Assembly (NCBI GenBank): GCA_013397075.1
Contig: VWZS01006721.1
Location: 3,299,510-3,363,509 of the forward strand
Length of the DNA: 64,000 bases
Reading direction: 5' to 3'
From: Rhabdornis inornatus
Lineage: Eukaryota; Chordata; Aves; Passeriformes; Rhabdornithidae
Below, in pieces: positions 38,870 to 50,344 of the stretch (positions are counted from its first letter, which is position 1; the number at the start of each line of letters is the position of its first letter). The translations under genes and the position numbers were made by a program. The notes below the pieces were generated by a model that had not been told where the DNA came from, did no database searches, and worked only from the letters and a program-made list of their open reading frames with translations.

Positions 38870-41534
38870 AATTTCTGTAAGGGTCAAGTTATATTGGTGG
38901 CTCTCCAAAGGAAATCACATGGCATTTTTTCATCTTGCCCAATGACTACAAATTAAAAATTACTTTTTTGTTGCTGTTGTTGTTTATGTTTGTTCATGCA
39001 TATATTTGATATTGGTCACCTACTTATTGCTTTGTGTTCTCAAATCTTTTAGTACATTCAAATTGCATCAATTTGCACCACCCATTTGAAATTTCACCAA
39101 TTTTTTTTAACCTAAATGTAGTTTTTATACTATGATAAAGATAAAAAGGAATACTAATATTTTATGCGTTAAAAGTTCCACTATTTAAAATGAGGGCAAG
39201 TGTTATTGCATTTTTATTTAGTTGAGCTTTTTTATACATGCTCAGAGCATAATTTAAGAACAACTCCCATATTTTACAAGCATGGGGCAAAAACATACAA
39301 ATACTCCACTGACACCTGAAAATTTAGAACCGTATTATTCAAGACTGTTATACTTCAGGGATTTTAGTACTTTGTGTTGTGCATGCTGCTGAAATAAAGG
39401 CACATTACACCTATGCAATTTCATCACCTTGTCATTTAGACTGGACTATAACATAACCTGAGATGATGCAGGCAGGGAAAATACAGCATACCACTAATTT
39501 CACTAACTCACATGCAACATGCTGAAAACCGTTGTTACTCCTTGTGAATAAGCCATTTCTAATAAGACTTCACAGCTCAGTCCTTGGAAGTTGCTAGTGA
39601 GGTTGAAAATGATGTAGAATGATGAAAATACCATATGAACTAAACTGTGAATCTCTCTGTCCTCTCTCAATCTGTTCCCACTGTTGCTTTCCCTCACACA
39701 TGGTGTTGTAAGGCAATTGATATAAATCGAGATTATTCATTTTGCTCATCCCAGAAGTATGAAGTTTCATGTATGTACGCCAAATTTATTGTCTCATATA
39801 TACTGTAGATCATGTTTATCCATGTTTGGAAGTTTCAGAGAGCTCATCAGAGGAAAATAGGTGTAGTATTTCCATTGCATAGTGGAGCAGACACAATGTT
39901 AGTCCAATATTATACCTGTGTCCCATTGTAATATCTTTGTTAGCTTAAAGAGTCTAAGTCGCTCTGGGAGTGTCACAAATCCATATAATGTCCCTCAGTG
40001 CTAGATTTTTGTGTTTCTATCTCTGATTTAGTAGACAGATGTGAAAAAGCATATGATGCCAGATAACTCCCTAGTAACCACACAGCTGCATATGTTGAAG
40101 AGAGCAAGTTGTTCTGGCTAAGGTCAATATTAATTTGTGCTCAAGACTTTCCTTCCAGACATGACATTTTTTTGATGATACAATATATCTTACTGGTATT
40201 TTGGGCTGATCCCTCCCACATTGATTAAACTATTTCCCCATCTGTGGCCTCTTCTAGCATAACGTTGCTTTTCCTGGGCAAGGGAAGTAGTCTTAATTCA
40301 CAGACAAAAGCAAGACTGGGTTAAAAAAGTCTTGAGACAGCAGAATTTCAAGGCTTTATGATCTTTTATATCTATGAGGGTTTGCAAAGCCAGTTTCCTC
40401 TCTACCTTCATCTTGTTATTTCTGCTCAGAAGGGCAAAACAATCAACAGAAAATAAATTACAGTTTTCTTTTGTCACTGGCCAAATTCTGAACACTCATG
40501 TCTCTTTTTCTCTTCCCTTTGATCCATCTAAAATTCTTACCAAATTCCCAATCTGCTATGACCCCAGGTTTGGCAGAACCACATGTTGAATTCTGTTTAA
40601 TGTAAACAGATAGTACAAAATAAAAGAGCTGCTGTGCAGTCAATTTGCATTAGCTAGTGGTCATTCACAGTAGGGTAATGTGATTGCATAGTGCTTTAAA
40701 TTTTGGGGTGGGCTGGGTAACCCTGCAGTTTCTGAAGCTATTTTTAAACTATAAACTTATCTTGTTTAGCTTGGACAACTGCCTTTCCCATAAAAGAAAA
40801 AGCTAATTTTAAATTTTAAAAGCATATTTTAAAATATTCTTTGTTAGTGAAGGTAATTCAAAAGTCTTAAAGTCCCTTCTGGCATCCTGAGTTTAGCAGG
40901 AGTCTTTCCACCTCTGTAAAACATCACTGGGTGTTGAAAAAGCATAAGCATCCCACCTTCAGCGGGAAGGCTTAAAACACAACACAGAATGTTGAAGGCA
41001 TTTGCCTTTTTGCCGTCCACCAGCCAGCAAAGTGAAAGAGCTGCCCTAACCCACCACTTAGCAGTTCTTACTAGTTCCAGCTCAGTAGCATGGTCATGAA
41101 GCTGAAGGGCTTCAGCTCAGCTGGGAGCATGGAGCAGGAGCAATTTTCATCTGCATAAAACAGGTTGTGTATCTGCATCTACAGAAGATCACCCCACACA
41201 CACATTGTCCAATGTTGAATGGATCTATCAGATTAGGTCAGTGTCCCAGCAAATAATCTACTGGCTCTGGGAGCAGAGCAAGAGGAATTCATTTGGAAGG
41301 GAATTGATTCAGGTTTGGACAAGAGTACCAAAAGAAATGTTGTAACCTACTGGAGCAGGCTAAGAATGGTACCAGTGCTATAGTTTCCTTGGTATTATTA
41401 CACAGAAATTAATTGTGCCTTGAGATGAATACCTGTCTGTGTAATATATGCCCTAAAACTTTCCTCACCTGGCACATAAACATCAGGTTTCCTCACCAGG
41501 TTCCTCACAGACGAATCTCAGTGTTGGCCCATGA
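38870..41534. other. Unique AT-rich non-coding DNA
   Basis: No exon or recognised repeat. Strongly AT-rich around 38,940-39,200. Open frames are under 75 codons. Confidence 0.55.
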
Positions 41535-41843
41535 TCATGACTGGGGGCAGACTTTTAATTGGACCTGTAGCAATAGCACAAGGGACAAAGGTCTTGAACG
41601 AAAAGAGCGTAGATTCAGACAATAGACTATAGATATAAAGAAGATGTTTTTATGAGGCCAGTAGAACACTGGGAAGGGTTGCTCAAAGAAGTGGTGGGTG
41701 CCTCATCCCTGGAAATATCCAAGGTCAGGTTGGATGGGGCTCTGTACAACCTGATCTGGTTGAAGACATCATTGTTGGGGCATTGGAGTAGAGACCTTTA
41801 AAGACTCCTTCCAGCCCAATCCATTCTGTGATTCCATGACTTG
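41535..41843 (+). mobile_element. CR1 LINE 3' end, diverged
   Basis: Sense-strand CR1. The upstream part (about 41,535-41,610) matches weakly through 'actgggggcagacttttaat' and 'tagcaatagcacaagggaca'. The UTR blocks 'gaagtggtgggtgcctcatc', 'caaggtcaggttggatgggg', 'ctctgtacaacctgatctgg', 'tttaaagactccttccagcc' and the end 'caatccattctgtgattcca' are clear. It shares its block set with the 38.6-kb copy but carries more substitutions. The 122-codon frame on the opposite strand (41725-42093) is an accidental antisense reading of this element. Confidence 0.93.
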
Positions 41844-42062
41844 TGTCACAACGCACAGTATTGTGGTGTTCATGCCAGGTGATGGAAACAGCTACTTTGT
41901 TTCTGCTACTTAATAATTTTGCCTGCAGGTTTTCCTCCACATGTAACAAAGGTTCAGTGTTTGCATTTAAGGCAGTGTCAGAGGATTTTTTTTTTCTTCC
42001 TTGTAGCCACTTGCACTGGAAACAAAAAGACAAAGTTAGAAGAAAAATGTATGGTATCAAGG

Positions 42063-42079
42063 AAAAAAAAAAAAAAAAA
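42063..42079. repeat. A17 homopolymer
   Basis: Seventeen consecutive A. The sequence just upstream has no open frame or polyadenylation signal at the expected distance, so a processed pseudogene tail is not supported. Confidence 0.9.
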
Positions 42080-42864
42080 TCTTGGTTTTGCAAAATTAAG
42101 ATCCGGGGGCAATATACGAGTAGACTGTTACTGCTTCTAATTCAGTGACCAGGGATCTGGCCAAAACATGCCATGGTTCACCCTCAGCGAGTGTGCCTGT
42201 GTTCCTTCCCCTGTGGTGAAAGGCAAAGTGGGAGCCTGATGAACGTATCTGTCTATGAGATAAGGCTGTAACATAGTTGGCTTGCACACCCAGGTGTTTG
42301 GTAGCGTTCTGGGTGCTGAAGTTAAGGTATAGTTACTGTGATCTTTAATGACAATAAACCAGCATGTTAACTGAGTGGGTTTAGTGTGGTTGTAACCTTT
42401 TGCATTCTTTGGACTTTGCTGTTTATCTGGTATTTGTGCTATCAGATACACACTTAAGACACTCCCTAGATCCTGGTTTTGTTAGTGTGTCTCTACTGCT
42501 TGTGCCAGTGGTTGTGTTCTTTTCTGAGAGGTGTTACTTTGTCAATATACACTACCCCTTAAAATCACTCTTATTTATTGCCTACAGCACATATGTAATA
42601 CCCATCTCGAGCAATTTGCAGATGATCTCTTGGAAATGCTGCCAAAATTCCAGGAAGGCTTCATGATGGTTCCCTTTACTTGCTGGATAGGGTGTTTAAT
42701 GGCGAGCTCATTTTATAAATGCTTGCCGTGTTTGTTCAGCTGTGCACCTGCTTTGGAAAGAAATTTGCAGTGGAGCCTGGTGCTGCCCTCACAAGACAGA
42801 GCAGGCTAACCCCAGGCACAGGAGCACACCATGCAGCAGAAATTCCAGTTACCAGGTTTTGCAG

Positions 42865-43167
42865 ATGCCAGATGCTAAGCTTCAGCTCTCCAGCACTAAT
42901 CTGCAGCATGCCGTGGATCTCTTGCCAGAATCAAGGTTGCCTGTTCATAGTATAGACATGTCTTTCATGTTTGAAATTATGTCTAAGGAAGAACCGGAGA
43001 TAAGACAGATATTGGCAAAGGGAGAGAGGAGAAAGGAATTTCTACACTTATTAGTCATGTTATTGAAGAAAGAGGGAAGATTTTATCATGCCTGTCTTGC
43101 TGAAAGCAAGGCTCTGGGTTCACAAGATTGCTGGCTGGAGTGTGTAACCGAGTCTACTTTCCTACAG
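42865..43167 (+). other. Candidate orphan exon (open, 101 codons), unproven
   Basis: An AG preceded by a moderate pyrimidine tract (GGTTTTGCAG, ending 42,864) is followed by 303 open bases that end at CTACAG|GTTGAT (GT at 43,168). The translation starts MPDAKLQLSS and contains KEEPEIRQILAKGERRKEF and then LLVMLLKKEGRFYHACL. This acidic/basic helix pattern followed by a leucine-rich helix faintly resembles the second half of CARD-type death-fold domains. The match is by eye only and many helical proteins look similar. The donor is weak (T at +3). It may be a chance frame or a decayed exon. Because of this it is not called as a CDS. Confidence 0.2.
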
Positions 43168-44924
43168 GTTGATGCTCGAAGGTTACCACTGCTTTCCTCC
43201 CAAAAAGGGGAAAAAAGTTCTGTCAGCAGGGTGTGTGCTGCATATGTGCCTCTGTAGGCATGGCCAGTAGGTGAGAATGAAGCTGGCATTTTTTCTAACC
43301 TTAATAAAATATGTGTGTGGTGGGGGGCAACACGGGACTAATCCCCACAGGGATGGAAGGAGAGCTATGGAATACCCTCTTTGCTGACCCAGATGGATGA
43401 AGGGGCTGAAGTCTTCCCAGCTACTTCCTGCTTGGTAAACAGGTATCTGCTGATTAAAACACTTATCAGAAACGGAGTAAAGACAAATGGTGTGAAGAGA
43501 ACTACAGCATTCCTGCCTATGGAAATCTCTTTAATGGACAAAAAAAAAGACTGATTAACTAATGGGTTTTGCTGTTTCACTGGTGAGAGGAGCATGGTCC
43601 CTTTAAAAGCCTTGGCCTCCTTTTCTAAACGCTGTTGCTGAGCTATGCCCCACCCCTGCATTAGCAACACCTGCATACCTGCAGGGTACTGTCTTCTTGA
43701 TAGCTTGTACACCTTAATAATACCTGGTGGTGGAGTGGTCTAGGTTTGGGATGTTTCTCTATCCAGCCTATTAATGTAAGGACGCTGAGGTAGCATCTGC
43801 CAGGTCCCCGGTGATGTAATAACACACAGTGCTCCTAATATCCTTTTTACAGCATTTGTGTTCTTGGTAGCCACTGAGCTGATGAGTTTTAAAAGGAAAA
43901 AAAGGCACACAAAGGCACCTCCCTCCAAGATAAACTCAAATGGCAAATCCTAGCAAGCAGAATACAAAACAATTCCAGATGATGTGGGAGCTGTGCACCA
44001 CAGTTTTCTCATCAAACCAATAGTGTTTCAGTTTCTCAGTGTTGACTGCCTGCTTATGACATATGTTAAGCTGAACTAGGGTATGTGCAATTGCTCTGGA
44101 TACAGAAATGCATAACATATCCAAGAATCCTCAAAGTACAGATCCTATGTGGTCTGAGGAAGCCTGATGGATTTTAAGGAGGAATGAGGCATTTGGGAGT
44201 GATAGAATATTCGAGGCTTCCAGAAACCTTTCTTCAGCACATTGTATATATGTGCATTGCTCTGAGAAGAAATAGCTAACTCGCAGAAAAAAAGTAAATG
44301 GAGTAAATAAGTTACTCTTTTGACAGAATTAATGAAGTCTTCATTGTGTGGGAAGGAGGGAGAGAAAGAATAAAATGTTGAGGCGAGATCAGAGAGGTAA
44401 ATACAGAGAGAAATATAGTTCCAGAGCATAAACACAATGTAAGCTGCAGAAAGAGACATAGAAGAAAAAAATGTGGGGCTTACTGGGTTAGGACAACAGG
44501 AGTCGGGGAGATGGTTGGCAGGGAAAAAAATCAGTCTTCATGCCCACCAGAAAGAGCTGCACAAATATCAGCCATGCTCTCCAGGACCAAAGAGCAAGTA
44601 CTGTGTTTTAGTGCATGTTTGTATAATGTATAACACATGCAATTTCACTCCTGATTACTAGTAAAAGACAGTGTATACACAATCAAGAATTATCACATAA
44701 AAGCCCCAGTAGGAAACACAAGACAAGGGGTTGGCAAACCACTGGCTGACCTAGTCTGTCACTCCTTGTTTTGTTCCCAGTTACTCATCGTAGAACTAAT
44801 TAGTGGCAAATTGCAGAACTGAGGTCATAAAGACTTAGAACTCCTTGCATCTTTCCCACCTAATTTTAAAACCAAGTGGAGTGCTTTGGTTCCTTCTTGT
44901 AGGCAATGCCACTGTACTCAAACA

Positions 44925-44947
44925 CCCCCCCCGCCCCCCCCCGCCCC
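44925..44947. repeat. C8-G-C9-G-C4 run; G-quadruplex candidate on - strand
   Basis: Twenty-three bases of C interrupted by two single G residues. On the - strand this gives long G-runs separated by single C, fully satisfying the usual four-run rule for a G-quadruplex. The + strand could form an i-motif. It stands alone in otherwise AT-rich DNA and is likely to be length-polymorphic. Confidence 0.9.
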
Positions 44948-47900
44948 TTTATTTTGGCATTTGCACGTGGTCACTGTCATTAGTGGGGCTTCTTTAAACA
45001 CAACACACTGGCTGGAGATCTCCCAGTGTAGACACACTGCTGTTCTTTCCTCTGGACTGTAGTCATTCCCTGGAATAGGAGGGAGAAGTACCCTCATGGT
45101 TCAAATCAAAAGGACCTTACCTGGCTGTAGATGAAAAACTGAGCTGCACTAGGAAAACCTTCCAGGATGACAGACAGCTCTGGAAAATCCAATCAGCTTT
45201 AAAGAGAAACACACTGCATTCAGCTGTCTCCGTACTGATAATGAGCATTTACAACGCTGAGATCCTGACAACTGCACCATGCAGGGGTAATTGTCTGTTA
45301 TAAATGGCACCAGAGTAAGGAGGAGACCAGTGATCTGTCCTTAACATGATTATACACCACAAACCAACGATAAGGCAGGCATTGCTCCTCTGATTCACTT
45401 TCAGCAAAGATTAATGGCCATAAGGCAAAGAAAAACAAGAGTCAAAACACAGCACATAATATGGGGATGCTTTGCAGACTAAAAAAATCTAGAAATTAAT
45501 TCTTTTGTAGACTGATTAACTGATACATCTGAGCAATGCAATCATAGAGAGAATGCAAGTTTTATAAATTCATTTTGGCCTTAGCATTCACTCTGCAGTA
45601 TCCCACACCACACAGCATACAGGAGGTGTTCTGCTGAGAGGGCAATTGGAGAGCAGAGTGAGTCCTGGCCACCTGAAATTAACAAAATCCATGAGGATCA
45701 TATTTCTGTTTAGTCCATCATGTAATTTCAGTGTCCTGGCTAAATTTCAGTTTGATTTGTTACATTCTGACTACTTAATTTCCCAAGTAACATACTTGTC
45801 ATCATCTTTGATTATTTGGAGATAAGAACTTGTATGTTTTTTGAGAATAATGGTTATCCATAAAATTCTACTATAATACTACAATTTTTCAGGCAAAGAA
45901 AAGATACAAAATTGAAACCAAGGAGCTGAAAAATTATAAAAATGAAACCACATTAAACCAGCATCTGGGGAAATGAGTTGAGGTACAGATTGTTAGGTGG
46001 GAGTGTGAATGGATGGGAAATGCGAATGTAAAGGGAAAGGAATGTATCTGTAAAACAACAGATTATATAATTTGCTTTATTTTGCATGTCTCTTGCTCAA
46101 AAGTTCTCATGGTGTTTGCAGTCTTAGAGAAATTTAAATTTCTTGGGTCTAGTGCCCTAGTATTGAAAAGCTTTAAAATGGGATTTTGCAGAGAGAAGGC
46201 TAGCAGGTTGTACTAGGATCATAGAAACCAAACAAGCTCCTTTTCTCCATTTATGTTGCCTCTGAAAATGTCATGTCCACAAGCAAAGACAAGCATGATT
46301 TATTTAATTAATCACAAGGCATGACTGTAATTTTATTTCTCGTCTGAAAAATGAGAAATGTGGTTCCAGCAGTACAGTGCCCCTTGTGCATAACAGACCA
46401 GGGACCTGTTTGGGTACCTCAGACGTCTGGGAATCTAGCCTAAAATCAGGACTGTGCTTGGGAGCTCTGTCAGATGAATCCTAAATCCATATCTTAAACT
46501 ATTTCTTACAGTATCCATGTTTTCCCTAGAGCGTATCTCATCTGAGCACTGACCAACCTTGACCTATTTTGTGCGAGATTTGATTAGATCACAGTGCAAG
46601 CCTGCCTAACTGCAGGCCATAAATTGCAATCCTCCATCTGGTTGCTCTCTGACAAGTGAACGTGGTCCATCAGCACTGTCTCCCAGGTGCTGCAGGCTTG
46701 GGCACATGAGCAGAGTGGAGTAGCTGTAGGGTCCCTCAAGATGTAAGGGTCGTGTTCTGTGCAAATGGACATCCTGGACTGTGAGGCTGGACCAGCTGTG
46801 CACTGACTGTGAGGCCTCTCTGACTGTTTTCAGACAGAAAAAGGCACCATTGCTATCCCTTGCTATGTGCAGTTTTCTTTACAGTGGTGATGTCCATACT
46901 GAACATTTGATCCTTATCTGTAAATATGATACTTTTAGACAACCAGATAAAATGCTTCACACTGAAAGCTACTAGTTGTCTGAAGAAGCAAATGTGCACC
47001 TTAATTACTTCTTCTTCATTGTCTCCTGCTTTCTAAAGAGCCACTGTGGTATTTAAAGCCATGTAGTCCTTTCCCTTCTCTCTGATGCCTCCAACACCAG
47101 CAGGATTTCTGGATGTGCATAGGGTGCTTTGGTCCTTTAAACTATATTATTAGTGGACTGAGATCATCACTTGTAATTCAGGTTGCCCAGTGCTTCCCCC
47201 ACTGTGACTATATTGATTTTATGTGTTTAGAACATCATCAAACGTTGATGTCCTTGGTGTGTGCTTTGGGCAGAGTATATATAGAAAATGTCAGTGAAAC
47301 AGTTTAAGTCTCACGGAGAAGAGGATAAAAAATAATGCATTTATTTTTCAGTGCTGAAAATACTAGAGAATATTTTTAGAAGCTCTAGTGCCCCTGTTCA
47401 CACAAGAAGAGAGCTTAAATTTGGCAGGAAAAGGGAAGATGAGGGATGAGCTGTGTTGAGGGATAAGCTGTGAGGTGCAATGCAGTCTCAGTTTTGCAAC
47501 TAAATGTTGCAAAACCAGCATTCATAATGGCTAGCTTCAGCATGAACCTGGGGAGAAAACAATATAACTCCCTATTATTTGACCACTATTTGTTCTGTTC
47601 ACTGAGTAAGATAGGGTCTTTAGGAGGAAACATAAATGAGCACTCAGATAAAGACAGGTACCAGGATGCACTCAAACTGAGTGCTTAACTAAGATTATAC
47701 TAGCAATGCTAATTTTGATTGGTTGCAACTTTCAAGTGTTTAACTTAATTTTTAAAAAATTTTTTACTTATACAGAGGATTTACCAATGTGATTTGTGTA
47801 GCATTTTATGAAGTGTGGACGGTTTTTTTTTAAAAGCTGCTCAAACCTGTTTGTCAAAAATTTGACTATTTTGGGTCAAGCAAGAAAATAGTGGCATTTA

Positions 47901-50305
47901 AAATTGGTCTAAAAGCTTTTGTCATGTGGGCAACCTTTTCCAACACTTTGTTGGACTGCCAGGTTGTCTGAAACCTGCAAGGTAATTTCCTCCTCAAAGT
48001 GCAAACGGAAACTAATGTAATACACATACATTCATTGTCAGGGCTGTCTGCTATTGAGAACTCACTAAGAGCCCATTGCCTTGTGATGACTAATTAAATC
48101 TGATTTACTTACTCTCCAAAGTTCAGTTTCTTCCACGCCTTAAGCAAAGAGCAAAGGAAAACTCAAGAATACGGGAAAGAAAAAAAAACCCATGGGAATG
48201 CAGGCATACCCAGTGCTGAGCTGTCAGCTTCTTTTAAGCCAGCTGAGAATAACTCTGTCTTTTGAAGAGTCAATTAATAATTTTTGGTGGGATTTTTGCA
48301 ATTCTTTGGCCTCTTCTTGGTTCATGAACAGCAAAAGAGCAACAGGTTTGTTTTTTTTTTTACCATGTAGTGCAATGTCCAACAGCTGCCTTTTCTAATA
48401 CACAGTGATCACAGCAGTTCACTGAATTTCTCAGTCCAGTCACACATTCTCCTTGTCTTCTGTTATTTACCACTGAGCCCTGTTTGTATGGCTAGTGCAG
48501 TTCTAAAACCAACTTTGCATTTACACTCAAAATTGAAGTATTTTACCTTGGTTTAAAAAAAAAAAAAGCCTGCTTAGTCTATCACTAAGTATCATAACCA
48601 CCTGAAACTGGCTGAGGTCAACAACACAATCAAAAAGATAAGTTTCACCCTTCCTCCTACCTCAGTCCTGTCTCTGTACAATATCAGCACAAGGATTTGG
48701 ACAACCACACAACGAGCCAGATCAGGAAACTGATCCAAATTAAAAATGAGCTTGGCCCCTGAAACATTTGCTCTCCCCAGCCATCTGAGTTCCCTGGGCC
48801 TGTTCAGCTCGCAGCTGCACAACAACTGTGCCAGCACAGAGCGGGTGGGTGACACGGGGCTAGGGCTGAGCAGCCCTTGTGGAGGAGGGAGGGTGGGACT
48901 GTTTCGCTACTGGCTTATTCAGCCAAGAGTGACACTGAGCTCAGGCAACCTGACTTAGAATCCAGAGCATTTTCCTTTTATGTTTTTAATCGTTATATAA
49001 AATGGGCTGAGCATTTTGTCACAAAATAGCAACACAACATGGAAGTAGAGGAATGCATTTAGATGCAGTACGTGTCATTTTCTTAGTCGTCCAATGAGAC
49101 AGAATCCTCTATTGAGACCATTACCATGGTTTTTCCAGCCTTCCCACATTGCCACAAGCAGTCCTGCTCCAAGGCTCCTTATCCCATGGATGCTTGTGCA
49201 GCTGTGTGACCATAGCAGTCCTGTGTCCTGCACAGCAAGCTCTGGCACACAGCCACTCGCACAGCCCAGGCATTTGGGCACTGCTTGTGCAGCCACTGCA
49301 ACCTGAAGGGACCAAGAAATAACACCTCAGGATTGCCAAACCACCTTTGATTTCTTTTCTCAAAGAGTTATTAGCTTTAATTTTGTCTCTGCCACCTGTC
49401 TGAATAAATTTTAATGTATCATTCTCTGGTGGTTTTCGCAACAAGATGTAACTGGGACAAGGACTGTAAGAACTTGAAAACAGTAATTAAAGTGGGAGAT
49501 AAGATTAATCTTAGCGGTGTCTTCCAAGAAACCAGGAATAGAGCTAGGTTATTCCAGTTATGTAAATCTTTTTAAGCTGAATGACTGAAGAGAAATTTAG
49601 TTTTCAAAGAACCAATAATGTTTGATTACACCAAGTCCATTATCCCTTGCTGAGGTGATAGCCAGGAGAAAGTGAAACTACCTTCAAAAGCTTCTATATG
49701 GATTCAGGCAAGATCCAAAGGGAGAATTCCATTCTCTAGAAAGAACAATACTGGTGCAGTGGGCAGGAATACTGTGCTTCGTGGAAGCACGTGATGAGCT
49801 GTCAGAACAGAGGGCGACCTCCCTTCTTTACTGGAAATGTAACACTGCTGGAGCGAAGTCCTTACATCAGAGTCTCATGAGAAAACAACCAATAAAGGAG
49901 ATAAGGGAGTGCCCTGCTTAATACTTTGTTTCAGCCCAAACCTTTTGGAATCATAACTTTTAATAAGGATCTTGGCAGCTTTAGATGGGCACATTAATCT
50001 TAAGAAAGTAATGAATATAGGTCTGATTCCCATCATCCCAGTGGTGGAAAAGATGAATGACTACTCAGTCTGATCAAAGACCTTTCTGGTATCTGCAGAT
50101 AGATTTATGGCAGAAGCCTTATTTAATATAACAGAGGTACACACATAATAACCTTGTAAAAATATCAAGTTCCACATTTATTCTATATGAATCCCACTTA
50201 ATCATGGTGAGCCAGTTTAGGAAGAACTTCTGAGAGTGAAATGGATTCTTCATTCTTTTGCTTATGACAGTGAGCCAGAACAATAAGGCAGGTCCCAAGT
50301 AGATA
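44948..50305. other. Unique AT-rich non-coding DNA
   Basis: No exon or known repeat family was recognised. A GC-richer interval lies at about 49,120-49,310, with overlapping open frames on both strands (up to 107 codons) and no recognisable domain. A run of 12 A is near 48,556. Confidence 0.5.
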
Positions 50306-50344
50306 TTTGACTCTATAGAGTCAAACTCATAGAGTCAAACTCAT
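50306..50344. repeat. 20-bp perfect palindrome fused to a 14-bp tandem duplication
   Basis: 50306-50325 is a perfect palindrome whose half is TTTGACTCTA. Its right half starts a 14-bp unit (ATAGAGTCAAACTC) that occurs twice in tandem at 50315-50328 and 50329-50342. The result is three TGACTC/GAGTCA cores in 35 bp, each one base short of the AP-1 heptamer TGASTCA. The duplication probably arose by slippage at the palindrome. Confidence 0.85.

Larger units (their letters stand above)
41844..44924. other. Non-coding DNA with one unexplained open segment
   Basis: A 17-base A run occupies 42,063-42,079. Open frames in all three + frames overlap between 42,400 and 43,260. The longest (171 codons, 42,742-43,257) includes the candidate exon listed at 42,865-43,167. 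Nothing else in the stretch resembles an exon or a known repeat family. Confidence 0.45.

Noticed and set aside
42063..42079. A17 tract as the tail of a processed pseudogene
   Set aside because: No AATAAA at the expected distance and no recognisable coding sequence upstream.
41725..42093. 122-codon frame on the - strand
   Set aside because: Its low-coordinate half is an antisense reading of a CR1 3' UTR. The rest runs through the A17 tract.
42130..42540. Possible LTR of an endogenous retrovirus
   Set aside because: No paired copy, no clear TG...CA ends with target duplication, and no gag/pol-like frames nearby. Nothing supports a viral insertion anywhere in the window.
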